DNA of 51,386 nucleotides, taken from Muribaculum sp. (GTDB lineage: Bacteria; Bacteroidota; Bacteroidia; Bacteroidales; Muribaculaceae). The position numbers and the translations under genes were made by a program. Within the stretch, counting starts at the first letter, position 1. Every line of letters starts with the position of its first letter. The DNA is taken from NCBI GenBank assembly GCA_023667055.1, contig JAMPAV010000001.1:405912-457297 (forward strand), in the 5' to 3' direction. A model generated the notes under the pieces. The model made no database searches, had not been told where the DNA came from, and saw only the letters and a list, made by a program, of their open reading frames with translations. This document shows positions 28,647 to 37,619 of the stretch, one piece after another.

Positions 28647-29759
28647 ATGGATTCAAATCGTCTTCTTGGTGTGGCATTGTCGTTTCTTCCTGGTGTAGAT
28701 GCGCGTTTTATCAGGCACATTCTCGAGCAAGATGTGACGCTTCCGGAATTTTTCCAGGCCTCACAATCGGAACTTGCCGAAACATTATCGCTGAAGAATT
28801 CTGCCATAACCGACAAGATGGTTCGTGATGATGCCCTCTTCCGTGCAAGAAAGGAAGCTGAATTCATGGAAAAACATGGAATTACTACTATCTCTATCAC
28901 CGACGAAGATTATCCTGTTCGCCTGTCTGACATCGATAAGGCTCCGGTCACTCTCTATAAACTTGGTTCTGCCAATCTTGATGCAAAAAAGATGATGAGT
29001 ATTGTAGGCACCCGTCATGCCACGGCCTACGGCGCAAGATATGTCGATACTCTGGTCCGGGAGATGGCTCCTTATTTCCCCGAGCTGACAATCGTGAGCG
29101 GTCTTGCACTCGGCATAGACTCAGTGGCTCATTCAGCCGCACTGAATGCCGGTTTGCCAACCGTTGCCGTTGTAGCTCACGGGCTCAACATCATTTACCC
29201 TTCTCAAAACCGAGACCTTGCACGCCGGATAGTAGGCTCAGGTGGCGCAATTATTTCGGAATATCCATTTGGTGTGTCGCCCTTTAAAAGTAGATTTCTT
29301 GAAAGAAACCGCATAGTTGCTACTCTCACCGATGCTGTCGTTGTCGCCGAGTCTGCTGTCAGAGGTGGAGCGATGTCAACTGCTGCTGTGGCTTCTTCCT
29401 ACGGACGGGAGCTGTTTGCCCTTCCCGGTAGATTGGGCGATGAGATGAGTGCCGGATGCAATCGTCTTATACGCAGCCAGAAAGCCCTTATGGCCGGGGA
29501 TGCAGCCGACATGATAGCTATGCTCGGTTGGAAACCCTTGGATGTGGCTGTCACTCCGCAGAAGCAACTTTTCCCGGAGTTGAATGGAATTGCCAAGTCT
29601 GTCTTCGATTGTCTTCAGTCCTTTTCCGATCCCCTGCCGATGGATGTGCTTAGGGAACGTACCGGCATTCCAGTAGGGGAATTGATGTCATTGCTCGGAG
29701 AGTTGGAGTTTGATGGCATTATCCAGCGTCTTCCCGGCAATCGCTTCACAATAATATGA
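28647..29759 (+). CDS. dprA: DNA-processing protein DprA
   Basis: DprA binds single-stranded DNA and loads RecA onto it during natural transformation. The N-terminus is a helix-hairpin-helix-like region. The Rossmann-like core carries IVSGLALGIDSVAHSAALNA, GLNIIYPSQN, SEYPFG and FLERNRIVATLTDAVVVAES (about residues 145-240). A short C-terminal winged helix follows (VFDCLQSFSDPLPMDVLRER). The 370-residue length is standard. It is the last + gene before the strand switch. Other competence genes are not in the window, and in this phylum dprA is common without proven transformation. Confidence 0.95.
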   Translation: MDSNRLLGVALSFLPGVDARFIRHILEQDVTLPEFFQASQSELAETLSLKNSAITDKMVRDDALFRARKEAEFMEKHGITTISITDEDYPVRLSDIDKAPVTLYKLGSANLDAKKMMSIVGTRHATAYGARYVDTLVREMAPYFPELTIVSGLALGIDSVAHSAALNAGLPTVAVVAHGLNIIYPSQNRDLARRIVGSGGAIISEYPFGVSPFKSRFLERNRIVATLTDAVVVAESAVRGGAMSTAAVASSYGRELFALPGRLGDEMSAGCNRLIRSQKALMAGDAADMIAMLGWKPLDVAVTPQKQLFPELNGIAKSVFDCLQSFSDPLPMDVLRERTGIPVGELMSLLGELEFDGIIQRLPGNRFTII

Positions 29760-29790
29760 TAGGTAGCTGTTCAAATTAAATGCATACTAC

Positions 29791-29825
29791 ACAAAAGGGA
29801 TGCGTGTCATCGCATCCCCTTTTGT
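29791..29825. terminator. Bidirectional terminator between convergent genes
   Basis: Stem acaaaagggatgcg (29791-29804) pairs with cgcatccccttttgt (29811-29825) with one bulged C and loop tgtcat. T-rich 3' arms exist in both directions. It lies between dprA (+) and the GH35 gene (-). Confidence 0.85.
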
Positions 29826-29859
29826 CAGATTAGCCATTCCTGTGAGTCATGGCTCAATT

Positions 29860-32253
29860 CTACTTCTTGAATGGTTTCTCACTTACATACACCTTGAAAT
29901 CCTTTATTGCTCCCGGCACATCGCTTTCCATGCGCGGCAGATACTGGATGCCTGATATTTTGTGGCTTTTCCCGAGGTCTATCACTATCTGGTGAGGGAA
30001 TGCTACCCCTTTGGATGTGCTCCAGTAGGTTGATTCCTGAAGATCAAACACCTTGTCGGCTGCATTATTGGTCTTTTTGGTGTCTTCGCTGTCAGCGTAA
30101 TATACTGTCCACGGCTCTCGCGAAAGACGTTTGCCGTTTTCATCAAGCACGTAAAGTTCGGCTATCGCTGCGTTGTCTTTCCCATCTATGGCGTTTTCTG
30201 CCTCAAGGCATAGATAGCGTCCTTCTGCAGGTGTGGTCATGGTGCGTTCCTGCCAGCCGTTGCCCGCTTCAAATGAACCTGTCATGACCGGTTTCTCCCC
30301 GCTCAGGTCAAGATTCTCTCCGGGGGTGCGGTGAGTGGCTGGCTTTTTCACCTTCAGGTTATCTATCATAGGCTCCTTGAGTCCCTTCGACACGGCTTCC
30401 GTAGGACCTACGATGTCAAATACCATTATCTCGTTTTCGCCTTTTTTTAGCCAGCATCCTGGCATATATAGTGTCTGTTGAGGGCCTATGTCCCAAATGC
30501 GTCCAAGTGGATGGCCGTTGACATATACCAGACCTTTGCCCCATGTCTCGAAACTAAGGAATGTATCAGACGGCTTGTTCACGTTGAAGGTGCCGCGATA
30601 GACTCCTCGCGGCAAACGTCCGTCCTCTCCCTTGCTGAAGCTTGAAAGAGGCAGATTCTCCATGGAATCATAATATTCCGGAGTGTCTTCAAGATTATAC
30701 ACATCCCAGTTTTTCAGGTCGCATGTAAAGGTGTAGCCGTTTTTCTCCTCCGTCACTGTCACATTGTCGGTGATTCCCTTGAAGTCCTTTATGGCTCGTC
30801 CGAAATTGATGCGGCCCATTGCCTCAACAAGAATGTCAAGTTTAGCATCGGCTTCACATTTTGGCAATTTGATGGTCTTGTCGCCCATCCTGCGGTCAAT
30901 GGTGCCTATATATTTGTCATCGACAAACACCTGTACGTAGTCGTGAGGCTCGTTGATGGTGAGCAATCCGCCTTCCTGAAGTTCCGGAAGTGTGGTGCGA
31001 TAGAGTATGCTGCCAAACCCCTGGTCGAATTCCTCCATTGTCTTGATGTCGTGGGTCTTTTTGGCCTCAGGAAGATTAGCGAAGAGAGGAGCCACTGTCT
31101 CAAACCGGAATTCCTTGATTTCAATAGGTTTGATTGTAGCCGGTATCTTCGGCATCTGTTTGCCGTCGTAATATTTCTTCATCATCTCCCGCAGCTCCAT
31201 ATATTTGGGTGTCACCTGTCCGCTCTCGCTGATTGGAGCATCATAATCGTATGATGTCACGTCAGGAGCGAATCCCGGTGAGTTCGCTCCGGCCCAATGT
31301 CCCCAGTTGGTGCCTCCATGTGTCATGTAGAGACTGAACGAGATACCCTTCGACAGCATTTCGTCTATTCCCTTTATCATGGCCTCGGCGGGACGTGTTT
31401 CGTGATTGGCTCCCCACTTGTCAAACCATCCGCTCCAGAACTCCGAACACATGAGCGGACTGTCAGGACGCAATTCCTTCAGTCGGGCAAACTGCTTGTC
31501 GATGTTTGCTCCGGTGCCGAAATTCATGGTCCATATAAGGTCATCGAGTCCATTGTTCTCAAAATTGGATGCCCAGTCGCATTGGAATAGAGTCACATCG
31601 TTGCCGAAGTTCTTGCGGAGCATATCGCGTATGTTGGCCACGTAAGGCTTATCTTTGCCGTATGAGCCATACTCGTTTTCTACCTGGACCATGATTATCG
31701 GACCTCCATCCGATACCGTAAGGTCACCAACCTGGTCGGCCACTGCCTTCTGGAATTTATCCACACGCTCCAGAAAGTATGGGTCATTTTCCCTGAGTTT
31801 TATGTCTTTCTTCTTCAGCAACCACCACGGAAGACCACCCATTTCCCATTCCGCACATACGTATGGGCCGGGACGAAGGATCACCTTCATGTCGTTCTCT
31901 TCGCATAGTTTCACAAACTCGCGCAAATCGTTCTGTCCGGTGAAATCAAACTCTCCCTCCTTCGGCTCATGCGCATTCCAGAATGTATAGAGACAGATTG
32001 TGTTCATACCCAGTGCTTTACACATCTTTATGCGCTGGTCCCAGTAGGGCTTTGGGATACGCGGATAGTGGAGTTCGGCGGCTTTCACCACGAATGGCTC
32101 TCCGTTAAGCAGGAAAGTCCCCTTGCCTGCCTCAAATTTGCCGGAAGTTTTCTGCTGCTGTGTCTTGTCGGCTGCTATTGTCGGTATTGACCCCGACATC
32201 AGAAGCATCGCTCCTATAGCCACAACAGACAAATTCTTGAGTCTCAAATTCAT
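29860..32253 (-). CDS. GH35 beta-galactosidase with C-terminal F5/8-type domain
   Basis: A secreted glycosidase that removes terminal beta-galactose, probably periplasmic or surface-bound. The signal peptide starts at ATG 32253 (MNLRLKNLSVVAIGAMLLMS); an upstream ATG at 32286 adds 11 residues. The catalytic barrel covers about residues 40-350. The acid/base Glu is in VQVENEYGSYG and the nucleophile Glu in CSEFWSGWFDKWG. Beta-sandwich domains follow, and the last 140 residues form a discoidin (F5/8 type C) carbohydrate-binding domain (STYWSTSKGVAFPHQIVIDL). At 797 residues it fits the long Bacteroidota GH35 type. A promoter box lies at 32292-32299. Confidence 0.95.
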   Translation of the reverse strand: MNLRLKNLSVVAIGAMLLMSGSIPTIAADKTQQQKTSGKFEAGKGTFLLNGEPFVVKAAELHYPRIPKPYWDQRIKMCKALGMNTICLYTFWNAHEPKEGEFDFTGQNDLREFVKLCEENDMKVILRPGPYVCAEWEMGGLPWWLLKKKDIKLRENDPYFLERVDKFQKAVADQVGDLTVSDGGPIIMVQVENEYGSYGKDKPYVANIRDMLRKNFGNDVTLFQCDWASNFENNGLDDLIWTMNFGTGANIDKQFARLKELRPDSPLMCSEFWSGWFDKWGANHETRPAEAMIKGIDEMLSKGISFSLYMTHGGTNWGHWAGANSPGFAPDVTSYDYDAPISESGQVTPKYMELREMMKKYYDGKQMPKIPATIKPIEIKEFRFETVAPLFANLPEAKKTHDIKTMEEFDQGFGSILYRTTLPELQEGGLLTINEPHDYVQVFVDDKYIGTIDRRMGDKTIKLPKCEADAKLDILVEAMGRINFGRAIKDFKGITDNVTVTEEKNGYTFTCDLKNWDVYNLEDTPEYYDSMENLPLSSFSKGEDGRLPRGVYRGTFNVNKPSDTFLSFETWGKGLVYVNGHPLGRIWDIGPQQTLYMPGCWLKKGENEIMVFDIVGPTEAVSKGLKEPMIDNLKVKKPATHRTPGENLDLSGEKPVMTGSFEAGNGWQERTMTTPAEGRYLCLEAENAIDGKDNAAIAELYVLDENGKRLSREPWTVYYADSEDTKKTNNAADKVFDLQESTYWSTSKGVAFPHQIVIDLGKSHKISGIQYLPRMESDVPGAIKDFKVYVSEKPFKK

Positions 32254-32291
32254 ATTGTTTGTAGGATAGAGACAGGCTTTTGGCATGTCTG

Positions 32292-32299
32292 CAAAATTA
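32292..32299 (-). promoter_or_regulatory. -7 box of the GH35 gene
   Basis: On the minus strand TAATTTTG matches TAnnTTTG and is followed by CAG, about 38 nt before the GH35 start codon. It touches the stop codon of the upstream AlkD-like gene. No clear -33 TTTG was found. Confidence 0.5.
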
Positions 32300-32758
32300 T
32301 TAAATAAATCTTCTTATTGCTGTTGCCATATATTTATGTAATTCAGAATCAGTAGAGTCGGCTTTTTTCGCTATCTCCGGCGCATCGCCAAGATATCTCA
32401 GCAGTCGGAAAGCGAGAATATCTGCCTCTTCCCGGGATCTGATATCTCCTATCCATTCCAAAGCCTCTTCTTTGCCGAAGTTGGAAGGTGGCATGATGTG
32501 GCATGCAAGAAGTCGTGATTCTCGGCATTCGCGGTCTTTCCACAGCTCCCTTGCCAATTCCATCGCCTCTTCATCTGATTCTGGCTTGAATTGTGAGGCA
32601 ATCTCCTTTATCTGGGGTAGTTGGAGCCCGAAGATATACTTCTGCTCCAGCCCGCCCTTTCTAAGCGTATCGGCAATCAGCCCGTTCCGCAGTGCATAAA
32701 TTTGCTTCCTGATGGAATTTACAAGTGTTGGGTCAATTTTGCATTTTGCATTTTGCAT
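32300..32758 (-). CDS. AlkD-like HEAT-repeat protein (DNA alkylation repair family)
   Basis: A 152-residue alpha-helical protein with HEAT-like repeats (GLQLPQIKEIASQF, ELWKDRECRESRLLACHIMP, ALEWIGDIRSREEADILAFR). It fits the DNA alkylation repair (AlkD/AlkC) superfamily. It is shorter than classical AlkD (about 230 residues), so glycosylase activity is uncertain and it may be a scaffold. The start codon ATG 32758 and the first seven codons (MQNAKCK) are made of the TTTTGCA heptamer array. No other Met follows nearby, so the array appears to supply the translation start. It lies 7 bp after the DPP III stop. Confidence 0.75.
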   Translation of the reverse strand: MQNAKCKIDPTLVNSIRKQIYALRNGLIADTLRKGGLEQKYIFGLQLPQIKEIASQFKPESDEEAMELARELWKDRECRESRLLACHIMPPSNFGKEEALEWIGDIRSREEADILAFRLLRYLGDAPEIAKKADSTDSELHKYMATAIRRFI

Positions 32759-32764
32759 TGTGCA
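32737..32764. repeat. TTTTGCA heptamer array overlapping a start codon
   Basis: Three TTTTGCA units (32737-32757) and one TTGTGCA (32758-32764). On the minus strand the units read TGCAAAA; they contain the ATG and first codons of the AlkD-like gene and end two bases from the DPP III stop codon at 32766-32768. Confidence 0.85.
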
Positions 32765-32765
32765 T

Positions 32766-34802
32766 TCATTTTAGCGCATTGTAATCCTTGCTCAGTCTCA
32801 ACATCTGCTCCGGATAAGATTCCGTGTATGTAATCTTCACGTCAGTGATGTTGCCCTCGGCGTCATACTCCGGAACATACACCGGATTGACAAATCCTCT
32901 GTAAGGCGGTATGTCGAGGGTTGAGAATCTCTTCAGCACTTCCTTGTGGAGCTTCGGGTCGATTTTCACCGCGTATTTCTGCACCAAGGCATTTCCGGCC
33001 TCATAGTCTCCGGTCGATTTTATTCTCTGTATTTCCTTAAGTAGTTGTCCGAAAAGATTGCGGAGTTCCTTGTAGTCGTTGATTTTGAGATAGGTCTTCC
33101 CTCCCTTTTTCACGAGTTCGGCTGCTTTCGATTTCTTTGCGTGGTCCAGAACCCAGGCGGCTATGAGCTGTCTGTTGCGCATGTGCGCTTCCTCCACGTC
33201 ATTGCCAAGTTCAATACGGTTTAGCTGGGTCATGATGCCGTTCATCATCTGCTGGTAGTATTCTGCCTTATATGCATCTGGATTGTCAAGTATCCCAAGT
33301 TCTACAAGTTTCGGGTCGGCAAGATAGTAAAGTGCAAACAGGTCGGCTCTCGCTTCTTCCAGTGTCGAACCGTTTTCTTTCAGTGCGTCCGGGTCTGTGC
33401 CGGGTGCAAGCTGGCCTGATGCGTGTCCGAGACATTCATGCAGGTCTGTATGGAGCATGTCGGTCTGATATAGATACTGGTCCATAAGTTTGCGTGTCGG
33501 CTCGTCAATCACGAATTCCTCACGGAATCCATTTCCCTTGCTTGCCTCGGCGTATGCCTCGGTGATATTCTCTATGGTCACTGATTTGCTTCCATGCGCT
33601 GCCCTGATCCAGTCGGCGTTGGGAAGATTGATGCCGATGGCCGTGGCCGGATATGCGTCTCCGGCAAGCATCACGGCGTTGATGGCCTTGGCTGAGACAC
33701 CTTTCACGTGAGGCTTGCGATATTGTGGGTCGATCGGAGCGTTATCCTCAAACCACTGTGCATTGCTCGAGATGATGTTGGTGCGTTTTGTGCTTTCTCT
33801 GTTCTTGAAATTAACATAGCTTTCCCAGCTTCCTGTCATGCCGAGGGGGTCATTGTAGCTTTCGATGAATCCGTTCACGAAATCCACATCTGAATTGGTA
33901 TCCTCAGCCCAGAGAATTGAATATTCGTCAAAGAGACGCAGGTCGCCGGTGATGTAGTAGTCTATCAGTTTGGTGATATATGCACGCTGTGCATCATTCT
34001 CTGCCACATTCTTTGCCTTGTCAAGCCAATAGATGATGTTGCGGATTGCCTCGCCGTAAAGGCCGTTGAGGTAATATTTCTCCTCCACTATCTTGCCATC
34101 CTTGTCTTTCACCACTTTGGCGTTAAGTCCGTATGAGATGGGGGTGGGGTCGTTGGGTTTCTTCTTTGAGGCATAGAAATCCTCCACTTCTTTCTGGGTC
34201 ACACCTCCGTCATAGAGGTTTACGCTTGAATTGGACACTACATCTCCGGTGGCTGAGTCAAGGCTCACTTTCTTTGGCATGAATGTGGGGTCGAAGATAT
34301 ATTTCCTGATGACCTCCACAATTTCTCCCCGTTCGTTGTCATCCTTGGCTCCCACACAGTGCTTGCACAGTTTGCCCACCTGTTCGTCAAAGAAGGCCTC
34401 CGAAAACTCCGGCGTGAACTTGTCGTTGCTGTAGTGGTGGTGGGGACCATTGCCAAACCATACCTGCTTCATATATTTCTCAAACGCCTTCCAGTCGGCG
34501 GAATTTTTGTCGCCGTCATATTTCTGGTAGATCTTCTCCAGAATCCGGCGCAACTTCAGATTGTATTTGCCGTTCTGGTCCCAGATGATGTCACGCCCCC
34601 ATTGGGCTGCCTCCGAAAGATAATAGAGCATTTCCTTCTGTTGAAGCGTAAGGTTGTCAAACCCCGGCACCTCGTAGCGAAGCACCTCAATGTCGGCGAA
34701 GTTATCCACCTTGTAGTTGAAATTCGGATTTTCCTTTGCCATTGTCGTCATTGTGCCGAGAAGCATGGCTCCTCCGGCCATAATTGTAGTTATTTTTCTC
34801 AT
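32766..34802 (-). CDS. Dipeptidyl peptidase III (M49 zinc peptidase)
   Basis: Removes dipeptides from the N-terminus of oligopeptides. The M49 zinc signature HECLGH lies near residue 454 (TDLHECLGHASGQL). The third ligand Glu is in EEARADLFALYY near 484. HECLGH instead of HELLGH is the form I recall from Bacteroides DPP III. At 678 residues it is of usual length for that group. The N-terminus (MRKITTIMAGGAMLLGTMTT) is a signal peptide, so it should act in the periplasm or outside, unlike the cytosolic eukaryotic enzyme. An ATTCTCA heptamer array lies just upstream at 34821-34844. Confidence 0.95.
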   Translation of the reverse strand: MRKITTIMAGGAMLLGTMTTMAKENPNFNYKVDNFADIEVLRYEVPGFDNLTLQQKEMLYYLSEAAQWGRDIIWDQNGKYNLKLRRILEKIYQKYDGDKNSADWKAFEKYMKQVWFGNGPHHHYSNDKFTPEFSEAFFDEQVGKLCKHCVGAKDDNERGEIVEVIRKYIFDPTFMPKKVSLDSATGDVVSNSSVNLYDGGVTQKEVEDFYASKKKPNDPTPISYGLNAKVVKDKDGKIVEEKYYLNGLYGEAIRNIIYWLDKAKNVAENDAQRAYITKLIDYYITGDLRLFDEYSILWAEDTNSDVDFVNGFIESYNDPLGMTGSWESYVNFKNRESTKRTNIISSNAQWFEDNAPIDPQYRKPHVKGVSAKAINAVMLAGDAYPATAIGINLPNADWIRAAHGSKSVTIENITEAYAEASKGNGFREEFVIDEPTRKLMDQYLYQTDMLHTDLHECLGHASGQLAPGTDPDALKENGSTLEEARADLFALYYLADPKLVELGILDNPDAYKAEYYQQMMNGIMTQLNRIELGNDVEEAHMRNRQLIAAWVLDHAKKSKAAELVKKGGKTYLKINDYKELRNLFGQLLKEIQRIKSTGDYEAGNALVQKYAVKIDPKLHKEVLKRFSTLDIPPYRGFVNPVYVPEYDAEGNITDVKITYTESYPEQMLRLSKDYNALK

Positions 34803-34820
34803 TTTGTTATCATTGTCTCA

Positions 34821-34844
34821 ATTCTCAATTCCCAATTCTCAATT
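34821..34844. repeat. ATTCTCA heptamer array between rlmI-like and DPP III genes
   Basis: Units attctca, attccca, attctca at 34821-34841, then att; a partial unit precedes them. The array overlaps the first two bases of the stop codon of the methyltransferase gene (34843-34845). The same heptamer recurs at 49321-49345. Confidence 0.75.
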
Positions 34845-36021
34845 ATTCCACATACAGCACCAGCCCCTTCAGATATTCACCCTCCGGATGCGATATGTCG
34901 ATAGGATGGTCTGCCGGCTGTGTCAGCTGATGCAATATTCTTACCTTCCTCCCCGATTTGGCAGCCGCACTGAACACTGCGAGGCGGAATGCTTCGCGTG
35001 TCACCACCTGCGAGCACGAGAAAGTGAAAAGCACACCTCCCGACTTTATCTTCTCAAATGCCTTTGAATTCAGTTTCCGGTATCCTATTAACCCGTTTTT
35101 GAGTGCCGACCGGTGTTTGGCAAATGCCGGCGGGTCAAGTATTATCAGGTCATACTCTTTGTCGGGCATGTCGTTTAGATATTTGAATGCATCCACAGCG
35201 AATGTCTTGTGGCGCGGGTCACCGGGAAAGTTGAGCTCTATGTTGGCGTCTGTCAATGCCGCTGCCTTGGCAGAGGAATCCACCGAAACCACACTCTCTG
35301 CCCCTCCTCGCATCGCATACACTGAGAATCCTCCCGTGTAGCAGAACATGTTCAGCACCTTGCGTCCTTTTGCAAATTTCTCAAGAAGCGCACGGTTTTC
35401 TCTCTGATCCACAAAGAATCCCGTCTTCTGTCCCCTTAGCCAGTCTATGTTGAATTGCAGCCCGTTTTCCGTAGCGATGTTGCCGTCATATCCTCCCACA
35501 AGATATTCATTCTCAGGGTCGAGGTTTGCCTTGTAGGGCAGCGTGGTCTCGCTCTTGTAATATACGTTGCGTATCCTTGCCTCGGGAATGGCTATTAGTG
35601 CCTCCGCTATGCGCCTTCTTTCAAAATGCATCCCCGGACTGTGCGCCTGGAGCACTGCTGTGTCGCCATAGATGTCTATGACAAGTCCCGGCAGAAAATC
35701 CCCTTCTCCATGCACAAGACGGAAGCAGTCATTGTCGGTTCTGATGAGTCCGAGGGTCTGGCGTAGCCTGAACGCAGCTTCAAGTCTCATGCGGAAGAAT
35801 TCTTCCGGTAGTCGATCAACTCCGAATTCAAGTATTCTTACCGCAATTGAGCCTATCTGATAGTGTCCGATGCCTAAAACGGTCCCGTCAAAGCCTTTCA
35901 CCACTGCAAGGTCTCCCTCTTCAAGTCCTTCCGGAAGCCTCGCTATGGCTCCCGAGAACACCCACGGATGATGTCTTAATATACTTTCCTCCTTCCCCTT
36001 TTTCAGTACTATCTCTTTCAT
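34843..36021 (-). CDS. rlmI: RlmI-type 23S rRNA (cytosine-C5) methyltransferase
   Basis: A SAM-dependent RNA methyltransferase like E. coli RlmI, which methylates C1962 of 23S rRNA. The N-terminal PUA domain (about 1-75, VLKKGKEESILRHHPWVFSG) is followed by a central EEHYC-like fold and a Rossmann SAM domain. SAM contacts are in VLNMFCYTGGFSVYAMRGGA, the catalytic region is LIILDPPAFAKHRSA, and the catalytic Cys is in FTFSCSQVV. The length of 392 residues is standard. It lies in a minus-strand run after rseP, separated by a 135-bp spacer with inverted heptamer arrays. Confidence 0.92.
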   Translation of the reverse strand: MKEIVLKKGKEESILRHHPWVFSGAIARLPEGLEEGDLAVVKGFDGTVLGIGHYQIGSIAVRILEFGVDRLPEEFFRMRLEAAFRLRQTLGLIRTDNDCFRLVHGEGDFLPGLVIDIYGDTAVLQAHSPGMHFERRRIAEALIAIPEARIRNVYYKSETTLPYKANLDPENEYLVGGYDGNIATENGLQFNIDWLRGQKTGFFVDQRENRALLEKFAKGRKVLNMFCYTGGFSVYAMRGGAESVVSVDSSAKAAALTDANIELNFPGDPRHKTFAVDAFKYLNDMPDKEYDLIILDPPAFAKHRSALKNGLIGYRKLNSKAFEKIKSGGVLFTFSCSQVVTREAFRLAVFSAAAKSGRKVRILHQLTQPADHPIDISHPEGEYLKGLVLYVE

Positions 36022-36025
36022 AATG

Positions 36026-36128
36026 CTTAAGGTTTAATGTTTAAGGTTTAATTTATCGGTGTAAGACTTTTTCTAAGCCGGAGCAAACTCTCAGTCATAT
36101 TAAACCTTAAACCTTAAACCTTAAACTG
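36026..36128. repeat. Inverted heptamer arrays between rseP and rlmI
   Basis: Positions 36026-36046 hold cttaagg, tttaatg, tttaagg. Positions 36101-36128 hold three taaacct units and taaactg, the reverse complement. The arms can pair over more than 20 bp around about 50 nt. The left array begins 5 bp upstream of the rlmI start codon, so it would sit in the rlmI 5' leader. The loop sequence is unrelated to that of the similar structure before secA. Confidence 0.8.
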
Positions 36129-36153
36129 CAAATTTCTGTCATGCAGAAATTTG
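36129..36153 (-). terminator. Possible hairpin after rseP
   Basis: Stem caaatttctg (36129-36138) / cagaaatttg (36144-36153) with a 5-nt loop lies directly after the rseP stop. It is AT-rich and no T-run follows on the minus strand, so it is at best a weak terminator or an mRNA-end stabiliser. Confidence 0.4.
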
Positions 36154-36155
36154 TA

Positions 36156-37598
36156 TTATTTAAAGAAGAATCTCACTATATCCATACCGTTGGCATATAC
36201 CAGCAGAAGTATCAGAAGCCCCATTCCAAACATTTGGGCTCTCTCCATGAATTTTTCTGATGGTTGCCTGCGGAATATCACTTCATAAAGCAAAAACAGC
36301 ACGTGCCCGCCGTCGAGCGCCGGAATCGGCAGTATATTCATGAAGGCCAACGCCACCGACAGGAATGCCGCGATATTCCAGAATGCTATCCAGTCCCAGC
36401 TTTCGGGGAAGATACTTCCGATGGCTCCGAAGCCGCCTACTGATTTCGCTCCTTCTTTAGTGAATACCAACTTCATGCTCTTTGCATAGCTCGTCAGCCT
36501 GTCCACTCCCATCTCTATGCCTCTCGGAATGGAGGTAAACACATTGTAGTGCTTTTCCTGGGTCTTGAAAAAGGCCGACGGGTCAATCTCAAGTCCCACT
36601 CCCATCTTCGCACCATCGGATAGTTTCACCGGCAGTGTGAGTGTGTCTTTGTTGGCAGTGCCGCGTACTACCGATAGGTCTATCGTCTGCGCCGGATATT
36701 TTTCAAGCGTGGTGAGAAAATCGGTCAAGGCCGGGGTCTCTGTCCCGTTAATGGCAATCACTTCATCACCCTCCTTCACTCCGGCTTTGGCTGCTCCTTC
36801 TCCCGGCATGACTTGGGTGATGCGGGTAGGGATGCGGTAGGTGAAGAAATTGATGGTGGCCGTGTCGCTCTTCATCTCATTGTCAAGATTGAATATAAGC
36901 TTCTCCGGAATGTTTATCGTCACTTCCTTGCCATCGCGCAACACTTTCACCGTCTTTGCCTGAAGCATTTCCAATCGGTCGTCGCCAGGCAGCCCGTCAA
37001 GTGCTTTCCCGTCCGCCTCAAGTGGTATGTCGCCATTGTGGAATCCGGCCTTGCGGGCTTCTCCCGAATACTGCAGTCCCATGGTGGCGTCTTTCAGTGG
37101 AACATATCTCTCGCCCGTGGCAAACACTATCCCGGCATATATCAGTATTGCCAGCAGAAAATTGAAAAGCACTCCGGCTATCATCACAAGAAGGCGTTGC
37201 CACGCCGGCTTGCTTCTGAATTCCCATGGCTGGGCCGGTTGCTTCATCTGCTCTGTGTCCATCGACTCGTCTATCATGCCTGATATCTTGCAATATCCGC
37301 CAAGAGGAATCCAGCCGATGCCATATTCTGTCTCTCCCCAGAATGACTTTTTCTTGGGATTGCAGTTTTCATTCTCTGACTCATCAGATTTCGACAGGTT
37401 TTTCTGCTTCCCCAGTCCTCCTACATATTTTCCGGGTTTCCACTTGAAGAGTTCTTTCCATGGGTCGAAGAAAATATAGAACTTCTCCACCCGTATCCCG
37501 AATATTCGGGCAAACAGAAAATGACCGAACTCATGAATTATTATCAAAATCGCGAGCGCAAGCACAAGTTGCGCTGCCTTTATCCAAAATGTTTCCAA
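36156..37598 (-). CDS. rseP: Site-2 intramembrane metalloprotease RseP
   Basis: Cuts membrane-bound anti-sigma factors and remnant signal peptides inside the inner membrane. The zinc motif HEFGH is in the first membrane helix (IIIHEFGHFLFARIFG, about residue 20). The third ligand Asp is in NILPIPALDGGHVLF near the C-terminus. PDZ domains lie between (about 165-330). The region 60-100 is a charged insertion (SKSDESENENCNPKKKSFW). At 480 residues it is similar to E. coli RseP (450). It follows dxr by 21 bp, an arrangement common in Bacteroidota. Confidence 0.95.
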   Translation of the reverse strand: METFWIKAAQLVLALAILIIIHEFGHFLFARIFGIRVEKFYIFFDPWKELFKWKPGKYVGGLGKQKNLSKSDESENENCNPKKKSFWGETEYGIGWIPLGGYCKISGMIDESMDTEQMKQPAQPWEFRSKPAWQRLLVMIAGVLFNFLLAILIYAGIVFATGERYVPLKDATMGLQYSGEARKAGFHNGDIPLEADGKALDGLPGDDRLEMLQAKTVKVLRDGKEVTINIPEKLIFNLDNEMKSDTATINFFTYRIPTRITQVMPGEGAAKAGVKEGDEVIAINGTETPALTDFLTTLEKYPAQTIDLSVVRGTANKDTLTLPVKLSDGAKMGVGLEIDPSAFFKTQEKHYNVFTSIPRGIEMGVDRLTSYAKSMKLVFTKEGAKSVGGFGAIGSIFPESWDWIAFWNIAAFLSVALAFMNILPIPALDGGHVLFLLYEVIFRRQPSEKFMERAQMFGMGLLILLLVYANGMDIVRFFFK

Positions 37599-37619
37599 AA
37601 TTTTATATGTTGGTTAATG

